Source of the DNA: Armatimonadota bacterium
GTDB taxonomy: Bacteria; Armatimonadota; UBA5829; DSUL01
NCBI GenBank assembly: GCA_025998755.1
Contig: AP024674.1
Coordinates: forward strand, 2,744,162-2,808,161
Length of the DNA: 64,000 nt
Direction: 5' to 3'
Position 1 is the first letter of the stretch. Every line of letters starts with the position of its first letter. A model generated the notes under the pieces. The model was given only the letters and a program-made list of their open reading frames with translations, did no database searches and was not told the origin of the DNA. Position numbers and translations under genes: made by a program. This document shows, piece by piece, positions 34,119 to 43,029 of the stretch.

Positions 34119-34958
34119 TCACTCGCGCGTCAGCTCAAAAAGGGTCACCTCCGGCCGGCAGAGCAGGCGGAGCGGCAGAAAGCTGGAACCGATACCGCGG
34201 CTGATGTACACCTGGGTCCTGCCGGGGTCCATGCCAATGATCCGGCGCAGGCGCTCGCCACCGAACAGGCCGCTGGAGAGGCGTTTCCCGTATCCTGACC
34301 GCGTCAGAAGCGGGCCGTAGCCCGGCAGGACGATCTGGCCACCGTGAGTGTGCCCGCTCAGCACCAGATCGCAGCCGGCCTCCACCGCCGCCACGATGAT
34401 GGAGGGAGAATGCGCAAGAAGCAGAATGAACGCGTCGCCGGGCGCCCCGGCCAGCGCGGAGCGCAGGTCGTCCAGCCCGGTATGCGGATCCTCCACGCCC
34501 GCGAGGACCATCAGGGCCTTGCCCCTCCGCAGCAGGCGGTGCTCGTTCTCCAGCACCGCGATGCCCCCTTCGCGCAGGACGCGCTTCACCCCCTCCCAGA
34601 CCAAGGGGAAACGGACGTCCGCATTCCCGGATATGGCAAACGCGCCTTCGCTGGCTCCGGCGCTCCGGACAAGGCCGGCCAACTCCCTCGCGGCCGCCTC
34701 GTCCTGAGCCAGGTCGCCGGTCAGCGCCACCACATCCGGCTTCAAGTCCCGCACCAGCCGCCGGATGGCCCGTTCACGGCGGCCAAGGTGCATCATATGC
34801 AGGTCACTCAGCTGCAGTAAGCGGAATCCCTGGAACTCCGCGGGGAGCCGTGGACATACCACCTTCCTCCGCACCAGGGAAGGGGAATACGCCTGCGCGA
34901 CCATCAGGGCGATGAGACCGCCCGCGGCCGCAAGCGCAAGGAGCACAGCCAGACCCAC
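34119..34958 (-). CDS. Membrane-anchored metallophosphoesterase
   Basis: A 279-aa calcineurin-like phosphoesterase with an N-terminal transmembrane anchor (GLAVLLALAAAGGLIALMV), of the YkuE/YaeI type. Motifs: QLSDLHMMHL (DxH), LTGDLAQ (GDxx), ISGNADVR (the expected GNHD/E is GNAD here, with Ala for the catalytic His), LAHSP and SGHTHGGQ. The metal ligands are present; the substituted His normally helps catalysis. Relatives cleave UDP-2,3-diacylglucosamine or unknown phosphodiesters. The GTG at 34958 lies 17 nt after the pepA stop, the last gene of that operon. Confidence 0.82.
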   Translation of the reverse strand: MGLAVLLALAAAGGLIALMVAQAYSPSLVRRKVVCPRLPAEFQGFRLLQLSDLHMMHLGRRERAIRRLVRDLKPDVVALTGDLAQDEAAARELAGLVRSAGASEGAFAISGNADVRFPLVWEGVKRVLREGGIAVLENEHRLLRRGKALMVLAGVEDPHTGLDDLRSALAGAPGDAFILLLAHSPSIIVAAVEAGCDLVLSGHTHGGQIVLPGYGPLLTRSGYGKRLSSGLFGGERLRRIIGMDPGRTQVYISRGIGSSFLPLRLLCRPEVTLFELTRE

Positions 34959-34975
34959 GCGGAATCAGCCTCGCC

Positions 34976-36475
34976 TCACGCGGCGGGCTCGCCGCAGAGA
35001 TACTCGATAAGCAATCGCACCCCCGCCCCGGAAGCGCCTTTCTCTATGACGCCATTGTCCTGCGACAGGAACGCCGGACCCGCGATGTCAATGTGCGCCC
35101 ACGGACGCCCTTCCGTGAACTCCGAGAGCAGCAGCGCCGCCGTGATCGCCCCTCCTTCGCGCCCTCCGGTGTTCTTCATATCCGCCACCTGACTCTCGAT
35201 GAGGTAGCGGTAATCCTCCGAGAGGGGAAGCTGCCAGATGCGGTCGCCCGACACCCGGGAGCACTCCTTCAGACGCTCCACCAGATCCTGGTTGTTGGAC
35301 ATCACCCCACTGTAGACGCGTCCAAGCGCCCAGACGCACGCTCCCGTCAGCGTGGCCAGGTCTATCAGCTCTTCGCACCCCTCTCTTGCGGCATAACACA
35401 GGGCATCCGCCAGCGTCAGCCGCCCTTCCGCGTCCGTGTTTTCGATCTCGATGGTCTTGCCGTTCATGGCGCAGACCACATCTCCTGGACGCATAGCGCT
35501 GCCGGACGGCATGTTCTCCACGGCAGGCACGATGGCCAGCACCTCCCGGTCAGGCCGCAGCTCCGCTACAGCCTGCATCGCAGCCAGCACCGCCGCCGCG
35601 CCGGACATGTCGTCCTTCATCGTGACCATGCTCTCCGCAGTCTTCAGCGACAGTCCGCCGGAATCGAACGTCACACCCTTGCCGATGATGGCCACCCGGC
35701 CCGCGGGCTCCCCCGCCGGGCGATAGCGGAGGGTTATAAACTTCGGAGCCTCCTGGGAGCCGCGCGCCACGGCCAGATAACAGCCCATCCCCAGCCGCTC
35801 CGCCTCGGGACGCTCCAGCACCAGCGCCTCCAGCCCGGTCTCGGACGCCATCCGGGTGGCCAGCAGCGCCAGCGCCGAAGGAGTGATCTCGTTCGCGGGA
35901 GAGTTGACAAGATCGCGCGCCAGATTCACCGCCCGCGAGACCACGTCCCCCCTTGACACACCCGCCTGAACGGACGGCAGACGGGACGCGTCCATCTCCG
36001 CCACCAGCAGCTCCTCGATCTGCCGCGGCTGCGGCTCGCTTTTGTATTTCAGGAACTCGTAGGTGCCGAGGACGGCTCCCTCCACCGTCGCCTGCGCCGC
36101 CCGCGCCGGAGCCATTCCCCCCGCTCCGGCTCCGTGAACGATGGTGGCCACCCGGCGGGCGCGCGCATCGCGCGCCCTGCGAAGCGCCGCCGCGGACGCC
36201 CGGCGCACCGTATCCAGATCCAGCTTTTCGGGCTCGCCCAGTCCGGTCAGAACCACCCTGGCTGCGGGCAAACGGCCCTGCGTGTGGACCAGGAGCGTCT
36301 GACCGGGCTTTCCTTCGAATCCCTCTTCCCGGATGAGCCGGGACAGCAGTCCGTCCAGGGCCCGGTCCACCGCTCCGGTGGCTCCTCCGGGTGCGGCCAC
36401 CCCCTGAAAAAGGTTCACCACAATGGCGTCACATTCGATGTCCGTGATGGATGCGTTGAGTACAGAGATGATCAT
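34976..36475 (-). CDS. pepA: Leucyl aminopeptidase (M17)
   Basis: A dizinc exopeptidase removing N-terminal residues from peptides in the cytoplasm. The 499-aa, two-domain enzyme has the M17 signature NTDAEGRL (346-353). Metal ligands include Lys266 and Asp271 in GKGVTFDSGG, Asp289 in KDDMSG, and Asp348 and Glu350. The catalytic Arg is Arg352. The ATG at 36475 has no clear Shine-Dalgarno. It is the third gene in the ABC exporter, DUF1854, pepA, metallophosphoesterase series, and peptide turnover may relate to the transporter's substrate. PepA proteins can also bind DNA. Confidence 0.93.
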   Translation of the reverse strand: MIISVLNASITDIECDAIVVNLFQGVAAPGGATGAVDRALDGLLSRLIREEGFEGKPGQTLLVHTQGRLPAARVVLTGLGEPEKLDLDTVRRASAAALRRARDARARRVATIVHGAGAGGMAPARAAQATVEGAVLGTYEFLKYKSEPQPRQIEELLVAEMDASRLPSVQAGVSRGDVVSRAVNLARDLVNSPANEITPSALALLATRMASETGLEALVLERPEAERLGMGCYLAVARGSQEAPKFITLRYRPAGEPAGRVAIIGKGVTFDSGGLSLKTAESMVTMKDDMSGAAAVLAAMQAVAELRPDREVLAIVPAVENMPSGSAMRPGDVVCAMNGKTIEIENTDAEGRLTLADALCYAAREGCEELIDLATLTGACVWALGRVYSGVMSNNQDLVERLKECSRVSGDRIWQLPLSEDYRYLIESQVADMKNTGGREGGAITAALLLSEFTEGRPWAHIDIAGPAFLSQDNGVIEKGASGAGVRLLIEYLCGEPAA

Positions 36476-36539
36476 TGTTCAGTCAAAGGTCACGATTCTG
36501 GCGTCGCGAGTCAAGAGTCCGCAGCGGGAAGCGGAGGCA

Positions 36540-37088
36540 TCAGATGATCTTGGCGATGCTGGCAAGGCTTCGCGGGTCCAGGCGCGATACGTCGCGGATC
36601 TCGAACCGGTTCCCGTGGATGTCCGTCAGGATGATCCGGTTGCGCGGGAGGCGAAGAACATTGTCCCGGAGATTGCGCAGGTGAAACTCCCTGCGCCCCT
36701 TGTCCGTCTCCACGTCCAGCCGGAACACCCCGAACTCCTCCTTGCAGGACCGCACCCTGCGGATCCGTGCCGTAAAGTAACGCTGCTCCAGCTCCGCCTC
36801 CAGCAGCTGACGCGCCTCGATGGGCAGGCTGCGGATATCCCGCAGCATGCCGATCTCGTTCTCGTTCATATCGAAAAAGGTGATGTACTCGTTCTTCCGG
36901 GTCAGCGGAAAAGCCCGGCGCGCCTCCACCTGGGGATAGCTACGGTCGCCGACAGTGATCCCCAGCGAGTCCCCCACCTTGTGGATGGTCAGCATCGAAG
37001 GGTCCAGAAAGCGGACATCAAGATCCAGCTTGACTTCCGGGACGTCCGGATCCCGTTCCATCTCCTCGGTCATCGGGCCCTCCATCAT
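36540..37088 (-). CDS. DUF1854 family protein
   Basis: A 182-aa soluble protein matching the DUF1854 type: RAFPLTRKNEYITFFDMNENEIGMLRDI split over the conserved core (key pieces AFPLTRKNEYITF and ENEIGMLRDI), then a beta-rich end with ITDIHGNRFEIRDVSRLD. DUF1854 proteins are regularly encoded beside the same kind of ABC exporter, in some bacteria in cyanophycin-related loci. No cyanophycin synthetase or cyanophycinase is in this window. The ATG at 37088 overlaps the ABC stop (ATGA), so the two are translationally coupled and likely form one complex. Confidence 0.85.
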   Translation of the reverse strand: MMEGPMTEEMERDPDVPEVKLDLDVRFLDPSMLTIHKVGDSLGITVGDRSYPQVEARRAFPLTRKNEYITFFDMNENEIGMLRDIRSLPIEARQLLEAELEQRYFTARIRRVRSCKEEFGVFRLDVETDKGRREFHLRNLRDNVLRLPRNRIILTDIHGNRFEIRDVSRLDPRSLASIAKII

Positions 37089-39319
37089 ACCGCCACCCGC
37101 CCGCGGGACAGATCCGTCTGCATCTGCACCAGCCTCCAGTAGTGCCCGCGCAGATCCAGCAGCTCGTCGTGCGTCCCTACCTCCACGATGCGCCCGTCGT
37201 CAATGACGACGATGCGGTCTGCCTTGCGCAGCGTGGACAGCCGGTGCGCGATGGCGAACGTGGTGCGGTTCTGCACCAGCCTTTCGATGGCTTCCTGGAT
37301 CTGCTTCTCCGTCTCCGTGTCCACAGCGCTGGTGGCCTCATCGAAGATGAGAATCCGGGGATTGTGGAGGATGGCGCGGGCGATGGAGATCCTCTGCCGC
37401 TCGCCTCCTGATAGCCGCCCGCCGCGCTCGCCCACCTGAGTATCGTAGCCATCCGGGAATTTCATGATGAAATCGTGCGCGTTGGCCGCCTTGGCCGCCC
37501 GCATGATCTCCTCGGGCGTGGCGTTCGGCTTTCCGTAGGCGATGTTCTCTGCGATGGTCCCGCTGAACAGGAATGGCTCCTGCAGCACCACGCCGATCTG
37601 GCTGCGCAGGTCGCTGAGCCGCACCGCACGGACGTCCACACCGTCTATCAATACCTGACCCATTTGCGGGTCATAGAAGCGGCAGACCAGGTTGATGAAC
37701 GTACTCTTCCCGGCGCCGGTCTTGCCCACCAGACCGATCATCTCACCCGGCCGCACATGCAGGCTGACGTCCTTGAGAATGGGCTTGTTGCGGTCATAGC
37801 CGAAGTAGACGTTCCGGAACTCCACATCCCCGTGGATATGCGGCAGGGGAACCGCATTTTCCGAATCCGCGACCTCCGGCTCCGTATCCAGCACCTCGAA
37901 GATCCGCTCCGCCGCCGTCAGTGAGCGCGGCACGGAATCGGCCAGGTTGGTCAACCACTGCAGCGGACCGTAGAACATTCCCAGGTAGCCCGTGAACATC
38001 ATCAGGCGGCCGAAGGTCATCTCACCCTTGACCACCATGATCCCTCCCACCAGCCACACGGGATACTGCCCGAACTCGATGATGACCGAGAGGGTGGGCA
38101 TCAGCAGGTTCACCAGGCGCGCAGCGGAGTATTCGCTTTCGAAAAGCGCCTCAGTGTTCTCGTCGAACCGCCGCACTTCTCTTCCTTCCTGCGCGAACGC
38201 CCGCACTACCCTGATGCCCGAAAGCGAGTCGCTCAGCATGGCGTTCAGGCGGCTCCACGAGGTCCAGAAGCGCGTGTAGACGTAGCGCAGACGCCGCGTG
38301 GAAAGAAGGGTGATGGCGGCGACGATGGGCGCGGGCGAAAGCGCGATCAACGCCAGATGCCAGCTGGTCAGGAACAGCAGGACGCAGATGATGATGAGCT
38401 GCAGCAGGAAGATCAGGAAGTACTGCGCGCTTCCCACCAGGAACCCCTGCAGGGCTCCGGTATCCTGCGTCACGCGGCTCATGACCGCACCGATCTGCCG
38501 CCGGTCGAAGTAAGCGAGCGACAGACGCTGCAGGGCATTGTACAGCTGGCGGCGCACGTCCAGCGTGACACGGCCGCCGAGCCAGGCCGTCAACTGCATC
38601 CGCCATACGCCGGTACCGTATGCCACCAGCCGCGCGAGCAGGAGCAATCCCACCAGCACCAGCAGCCAGGTGATGCGCGTGCGCACCGTCGCCGTCTTAT
38701 CCACCGGCACCAGGGCCAGGTCGAACATGTACCTGTTGATGAACGGCGGGGCCATGCTCACCACCGTGCTGACCAACAAGAGCAGCGAGGTAGCCAGGGC
38801 GGTCAGGTAGTATGGCTTCAGGTAGCCGAGGAGCCGGCGGAGGACCTTACCCTTGTCCAGACAGTGCGGGCACACCCTGGAGTAGCTGGGGAGCGCTCGG
38901 CCACAGGAGGGACAGCTTTCGCCTTCCTCGCCCTCTTCCGGCTCGGGCTCCTCTTCTCCGTTGGCGATAGCCTGCAGGCTCCGGGCCACACGCCCGAACT
39001 TTCCGGACAGAGTGTTGGAGTAGTGCAGCAGCACCACCTTCTGCCCGTCGTGAGAGGCTACCAGTACGCCGCCCCCGACCAGAGGCTCGGCCTCGATCTG
39101 CTGGATCTGGGAATAAGGAACCTCCACGAGGACGGAGGCCTGATCCGGCGTCGGATCGAAGACGGCGACCCGGTCGTCTAGGGCAACCAGCCAGCGCTCA
39201 CCGAAACGTCCGTCTCTTGTGATGTCCGTGGAAGCAGCAAGACGCACCTGGTTGCGCGACTTGCCCATTGCGCCCAGCGCCCGCTCCACGGACCGGGGTA
39301 AGTTGTCGCTGATCAGCAT
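37085..39319 (-). CDS. ABC exporter (fused TMD-NBD) with N-terminal PH-like and zinc-ribbon region
   Basis: A 744-aa half-transporter. Residues about 1-120 form a beta-rich domain (RWLVALDDRVAVFD; SQIQQIEAEPL) resembling a PH-like fold. An acidic linker and a zinc ribbon follow (CPSCG... CPHC, 136-153). A six-helix exporter TMD spans about 160-470. The nucleotide-binding domain has Walker A GKTGAGKST (532-540), LSGGERQRI, Walker B ILIFDEATSAVD and the His switch AIAHRLST. The extra N-terminal modules distinguish it from MsbA-type exporters. The ATG at 39319 begins the PH-like part, with AGGGG about 12 nt upstream. Coupled to the DUF1854 gene. Substrate unknown; peptides are suggested by pepA next door. 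Confidence 0.88.
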   Translation of the reverse strand: MLISDNLPRSVERALGAMGKSRNQVRLAASTDITRDGRFGERWLVALDDRVAVFDPTPDQASVLVEVPYSQIQQIEAEPLVGGGVLVASHDGQKVVLLHYSNTLSGKFGRVARSLQAIANGEEEPEPEEGEEGESCPSCGRALPSYSRVCPHCLDKGKVLRRLLGYLKPYYLTALATSLLLLVSTVVSMAPPFINRYMFDLALVPVDKTATVRTRITWLLVLVGLLLLARLVAYGTGVWRMQLTAWLGGRVTLDVRRQLYNALQRLSLAYFDRRQIGAVMSRVTQDTGALQGFLVGSAQYFLIFLLQLIIICVLLFLTSWHLALIALSPAPIVAAITLLSTRRLRYVYTRFWTSWSRLNAMLSDSLSGIRVVRAFAQEGREVRRFDENTEALFESEYSAARLVNLLMPTLSVIIEFGQYPVWLVGGIMVVKGEMTFGRLMMFTGYLGMFYGPLQWLTNLADSVPRSLTAAERIFEVLDTEPEVADSENAVPLPHIHGDVEFRNVYFGYDRNKPILKDVSLHVRPGEMIGLVGKTGAGKSTFINLVCRFYDPQMGQVLIDGVDVRAVRLSDLRSQIGVVLQEPFLFSGTIAENIAYGKPNATPEEIMRAAKAANAHDFIMKFPDGYDTQVGERGGRLSGGERQRISIARAILHNPRILIFDEATSAVDTETEKQIQEAIERLVQNRTTFAIAHRLSTLRKADRIVVIDDGRIVEVGTHDELLDLRGHYWRLVQMQTDLSRGRVAV

Positions 39320-39490
39320 CGCGCGCACGCCCCTGCCCCACCGGCTGGAGCGCCTGAGAGCCAGCGCAGGCCTGGTCTCCACTGGCGCGGGATCCGGTGA
39401 CGGCATGGCCCGCAGCGGCGCTCTTGCGCAGACATCTCGCGCGCGCCGTCCGCAGGTCCGCGGGCGCACAGAACTCCTTCCTCACAGGAT

Positions 39491-39517
39491 TTTACACGCC
39501 CCGTCCGGGCGTGTAAA
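39491..39517. promoter_or_regulatory. Perfect palindrome upstream of the NIF3 gene
   Basis: TTTACACGCCC-CGTCC-GGGCGTGTAAA, an 11-bp perfect inverted repeat with a 5-nt centre. It lies 6 nt upstream of the -35 of the predicted NIF3 promoter and between two divergent genes. It could be an operator for either. Confidence 0.55.
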
Positions 39518-39523
39518 CGAAAG

Positions 39524-39553
39524 TTGACCGCAGAAAGCGCCCTGCGCCAAAAT
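39524..39553 (+). promoter_or_regulatory. Candidate promoter of the NIF3 gene
   Basis: TTGACC (39524-39529), 18 nt, CAAAAT (39548-39553). The -10 matches at four of six positions only. Confidence 0.45.
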
Positions 39554-39596
39554 AGTTCGCCGCAGCCCGGTTCCGGGGCGGCACAGGGAGGCTGTC

Positions 39597-40673
39597 ATGA
39601 CCGTCGCTGAAGCCGTCACGCTCATCGAATCGCTGGCCCCTCCGGCCATGGCTTTGCCCGGAGATCCGGGCGGCCTGCACACGGGAGATCCCGGCGCACC
39701 CGTCACACGCATCGCCGTCTGCCTGGATGCTACGGGACGGGCCCTGCAGGAAGCCAGAAGGGCCGGATCGCAGATGATGGTCGCTCATCATCCCCTGATC
39801 TATCATCCGCAGGCGTCCCTGGCCGAATCCGATCCCCACGCGCGGCTGATCTGCGATTTCGTGCGCTCCGGTATTGCCCTGTATTGCGCGCACACCGCCT
39901 GGGACGTGGCGCCGGGAGGGCTGAACGACGAGCTGGCTCAGCTGACCGGCATCCGGGAAACCTCCCCGCTGCAGGTGACATACACTTCAAATCTGCTGAA
40001 GCTGGCGGTCTATGTGCCGGAAGAGGCCCTGGATGCAGTCCGGATGGCTATCGGTGACGCGGGGGCCGGCCAGCTTGGCAACTACTCGCATTGCAGCTTC
40101 CGCTCCCCCGGCACCGGCTCGTTCCGCCCTCAGGAAGGAGCAACCCCGCACATCGGAGAGGTGGGGCAGCTTGAGGACGTGGCGGAATGGAAGCTGGAGG
40201 CCGTGGTGGACGAAAGCAGGTTGACGGCGGTGCTGGAGGCGATGCGGCGCGCCCACCCCTACGAGGAGATCGCCTACGACCTCTATCAGATGCGCGTTCC
40301 GGGCATGCAAGCGGGTATTGGACGCATCGGCGCGCTGGAGAAGGCGGTTCCGCTCTGCGAGTTGGAGGATCGCATTGCTGAGGCGCTGGGCGAGGGCACC
40401 TTGCGCACGTGGGGTGAGCCCGGGCGGATGGTAAGCCGTGTGGCCGTCTGCGGCGGCTCCGGGGGAGACTTGATACACGATGCGGCCGCCCAGGGAGCGG
40501 ATCTCTACATCACCGGCGAAATCCGCCACCACCAGATCCTTCAGGCGCGGGCCTTGGGTCTTGCTCTGATTGACGCCACGCACGCGGCCACGGAGACGCC
40601 CGGCATGCGCCGCCTCGCCCGCCGTTTGCAGGAATCCGCTGGCGGCGCGCTGGAAGTGATCTTCCTGGAATAG
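39597..40673 (+). CDS. NIF3-like dinuclear metal-centre protein
   Basis: A 358-aa member of the Nif3/YqfO family, toroidal proteins with a dimetal site; some are annotated as GTP cyclohydrolase 1 type 2. The metal ligands are visible: VAHHPLIYHP (His pair), LYCAHTAWDVAPGG and, near the end, YITGEIRHHQILQA and LIDATHAATE. A middle insertion (about 127-235) with KLAVYVPEEALDAVRMAI and HPYEEIAYDLYQ is the PII-like domain of longer members. GGGAGG precedes the ATG. Biological role is uncertain in the whole family. Confidence 0.9.
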   Translation: MTVAEAVTLIESLAPPAMALPGDPGGLHTGDPGAPVTRIAVCLDATGRALQEARRAGSQMMVAHHPLIYHPQASLAESDPHARLICDFVRSGIALYCAHTAWDVAPGGLNDELAQLTGIRETSPLQVTYTSNLLKLAVYVPEEALDAVRMAIGDAGAGQLGNYSHCSFRSPGTGSFRPQEGATPHIGEVGQLEDVAEWKLEAVVDESRLTAVLEAMRRAHPYEEIAYDLYQMRVPGMQAGIGRIGALEKAVPLCELEDRIAEALGEGTLRTWGEPGRMVSRVAVCGGSGGDLIHDAAAQGADLYITGEIRHHQILQARALGLALIDATHAATETPGMRRLARRLQESAGGALEVIFLE

Positions 40674-40676
40674 AAC

Positions 40677-40961
40677 CTACGCCGCGTCCGGGACGCTCAC
40701 ACGGCCACGCCCCTGGAGCGCATCCAGCAACACCGAACACCACGGGCCGGGGTGGAACTCCAGCGTCTGCCCCTTTGCTGTCTTGTGGTCCAGCACCAGT
40801 TGGCCTTCGTGATAGACGCAAACGACGCCGGTCCGCAGCAGGATAACCCGCAGGTCCCTGCCTTCCGCCCCGTGCACGAACAGCCGGCCGTAGCTTGCGG
40901 GCTTCCCGGCGGCCAAGGAGAGCTCCGCGGCGGCGCGGGCGATTCTGGCTGCTTCATCCAT
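40677..40961 (-). CDS. Small protein of unknown function
   Basis: A 94-aa soluble protein: helical N-terminus (EAARIARAAAELSLAAGK), then a beta-rich middle with LRVILLRTGVVCVYHEGQL and WCSVLLDALQGRGRVSV. A GGGGGAGG Shine-Dalgarno precedes the ATG at 40961, so translation is likely. Convergent with the NIF3 gene, with stops 3 nt apart. I do not recognise a family. Confidence 0.6.
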   Translation of the reverse strand: MDEAARIARAAAELSLAAGKPASYGRLFVHGAEGRDLRVILLRTGVVCVYHEGQLVLDHKTAKGQTLEFHPGPWCSVLLDALQGRGRVSVPDAA

Positions 40962-41123
40962 CGGACTTGCCTCCCCCGGCGCGCCGGACGCTCAGGGGCG
41001 CTCCGGCCCGCCGTATCCATCATGCGCCGAGGCCGTCAAGAGCTGGTGACGCGAAAAACACAAACCGGTCAGGATTACCTCAAATCTCCATCAGCAGAAG
41101 GGTAATCGCCCCTGCAAACAGGG

Positions 41124-42656
41124 TCAGCTCCAGTATTTCCGGTCCAGGCTGCGATACTGGATGGCCTCGGCCACGTGGGCTGCGGAGATCTCCTCCTCTC
41201 CGGCCAGGTCGGCAATGGTGCGGCTGACCTTAAGAATGCGGTCATACGCGCGCGCCGAAAGGTTAAGCTGGCTGATGGCTCCGCGCAGCAGGGTGCGGAC
41301 GGTCTCCGAGAACCGGCAGTATTCCCGGATCTGGCGCGACCCCATCTGAGCGTTGCAGAAGATGCCGGTCCCATCGAAACGTTTCCGCTGGATCTCGCGA
41401 GCCTTCCGCACCCGCTCCCGTATGGATGCGGAGCATTCTCCCTCCGCTTTCTGCATCAGCTCATCCTGCTTCAAGCGCGGCACTTCCACGTGGATGTCCA
41501 GCCGGTCCAGCAGCGGTCCGGAGATCCGTTGCAGATACTGCCGGATCTGTTTGGGCGTGCACGTACAAGTGACGTGGGTGTCGTTGAAAAAGCCGCACGG
41601 GCAGGGGTTCATCGCCGCAACCAGCATGAACCGCGCCGGGTAGGTCAGCGATCCGGATGCGCGGCTAATGGTGACCACGCCATCCTCCAGCGGCTGGCGC
41701 AGCACTTCCAGCACGTCCCGCCGGAACTCCGGGAACTCGTCCAGGAAAAGAACTCCGTTATGCGCCAGGCTCACTTCGCCCGGCCGGGGATGCGCGCCGC
41801 CTCCGGAGAGCCCCGCGTTGGATATGGTGTGGTGTGGGCTGCGGAACGGCCGGCGCGTCACCAGCGCCTCGTCCGCGCGGAGCACCCCTGCGACGGAATA
41901 AACCTGCGTGGTCTGCAGCGCCTCATCCAGTTCCAGCGGAGGCAAGATGGTGGGCAACCGGCGCGCCAGCATCGTCTTCCCGGAGCCGGGAGGGCCAACC
42001 ATCAGCAGATTGTGACCTCCCGCAGCCGCCACCTCCAGCGCCCGCTTCGCGATATGCTGGCTCTTGACGTCCGAGAAGTCCACGCTGTAGGAAGGCTGCT
42101 CAAGCTGGGCTTCGTGAATGGTGGCAAAGACCGGCTCTGCGGCGAAGCCTCCCTGCAGCAGGTCGAACACCTCCGAAAGGCTGGCCACTCCGTAGACGGG
42201 CGGCCCCTGGACGATGGCCGCCTCGCGGGCGTTCGCGGAGGGCACGATCATCCGCCCCACCGAGTCGCCCCGCGCCTTCATTGCGATCGGTAGCACACCA
42301 GCCGCAGAGCGCAGGGTTCCGTCCAGAGACAGCTCCCCGACGAACAGACAGCCCTCCAGCAGCTCCATCTCCAGCTGACCGGTGGCTGCGAGGATCCCCA
42401 CCGCGATGGGCAGGTCGAACGACGGCCCCTCCTTGCGCACGTCTGCAGGCGCCAGGTTGATGGTGATGCGTCTCTGAGGGAAATCGAAACCGGAGTTGCG
42501 TATGGCGCTACGCACCCGCTCCCGGGACTCCTGCACTGCAGCATCCGGCAGGCCGACGATGTTGAATGCGGGCAGTCCTCCGGCGATGTCCACCTCCACG
42601 TCCACCAGATAGGCGTCCACTCCGAGCACTGCGCTGGAAGAAACGCGCGCAAGCAT
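41124..42656 (-). CDS. comM: ComM/YifB-family Mg-chelatase-like AAA+ ATPase
   Basis: A hexameric branch-migration helicase promoting integration of single-stranded DNA during natural transformation. The 510-aa length is typical. An N-terminal Lon-protease-like domain ([17 protein letters not shown]) comes first. Walker A GPPGSGKT (221-228) and LFLDEFPEF Walker B follow. A Cys-rich insert ([19 protein letters not shown]) probably binds zinc. [17 protein letters not shown] lies in the C-terminal domain. The ATG at 42656 is about 65 nt after a consensus-type promoter. No other competence genes are here. Confidence 0.93.
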   Translation of the reverse strand: MLARVSSSAVLGVDAYLVDVEVDIAGGLPAFNIVGLPDAAVQESRERVRSAIRNSGFDFPQRRITINLAPADVRKEGPSFDLPIAVGILAATGQLEMELLEGCLFVGELSLDGTLRSAAGVLPIAMKARGDSVGRMIVPSANAREAAIVQGPPVYGVASLSEVFDLLQGGFAAEPVFATIHEAQLEQPSYSVDFSDVKSQHIAKRALEVAAAGGHNLLMVGPPGSGKTMLARRLPTILPPLELDEALQTTQVYSVAGVLRADEALVTRRPFRSPHHTISNAGLSGGGAHPRPGEVSLAHNGVLFLDEFPEFRRDVLEVLRQPLEDGVVTISRASGSLTYPARFMLVAAMNPCPCGFFNDTHVTCTCTPKQIRQYLQRISGPLLDRLDIHVEVPRLKQDELMQKAEGECSASIRERVRKAREIQRKRFDGTGIFCNAQMGSRQIREYCRFSETVRTLLRGAISQLNLSARAYDRILKVSRTIADLAGEEEISAAHVAEAIQYRSLDRKYWS

Positions 42657-43029
42657 GGGCTTTTCCTTCCCTCAGACCAAGAGGACTCGCCGCGCGTCCC
42701 CCCCGGCGGCGCGGCGGTGGCCCATTATACTGGAGATGAGAGGACTCCTGTCAAGCGCCGGTCGGCTGCTTTCCGCTGCCGCCGGCGGCCTCAGGCCGGG
42801 CTGGCACTCCGAATCGGTCGGCACTGGTCGGGGGCGGGGTCGAGCGGTGCCTCTCCGGGCCTTGTGCCTACCAGGATGCGATGAGGGGGAGCGCAGGCAG
42901 CTCCTTTCCTCCGGAATGGCGTCTGTCGGCGGTGGTCCTGGTGCCCATCATCAGCGTCTTGCAGAACATCGCGCTACTCGCGCCGTGTATCGCGCTCTGG
43001 GCGCGCAACGCCGCCACATCCTTGCGCCA
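42657..43029 (-). other. Intergenic region between comM and the FG-GAP protein gene
   Basis: 373 nt holding the comM promoter at 42724-42754. Apart from that I see no gene, RNA or repeat. The half next to the FG-GAP stop has no terminator that I can identify. Confidence 0.5.
42724..42754 (-). promoter_or_regulatory. Promoter of comM
   Basis: Minus strand TTGACA (42749-42754), 19-nt spacer, TATAAT (42724-42729). Both hexamers are exact; the spacer is two longer than ideal. Confidence 0.65.
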
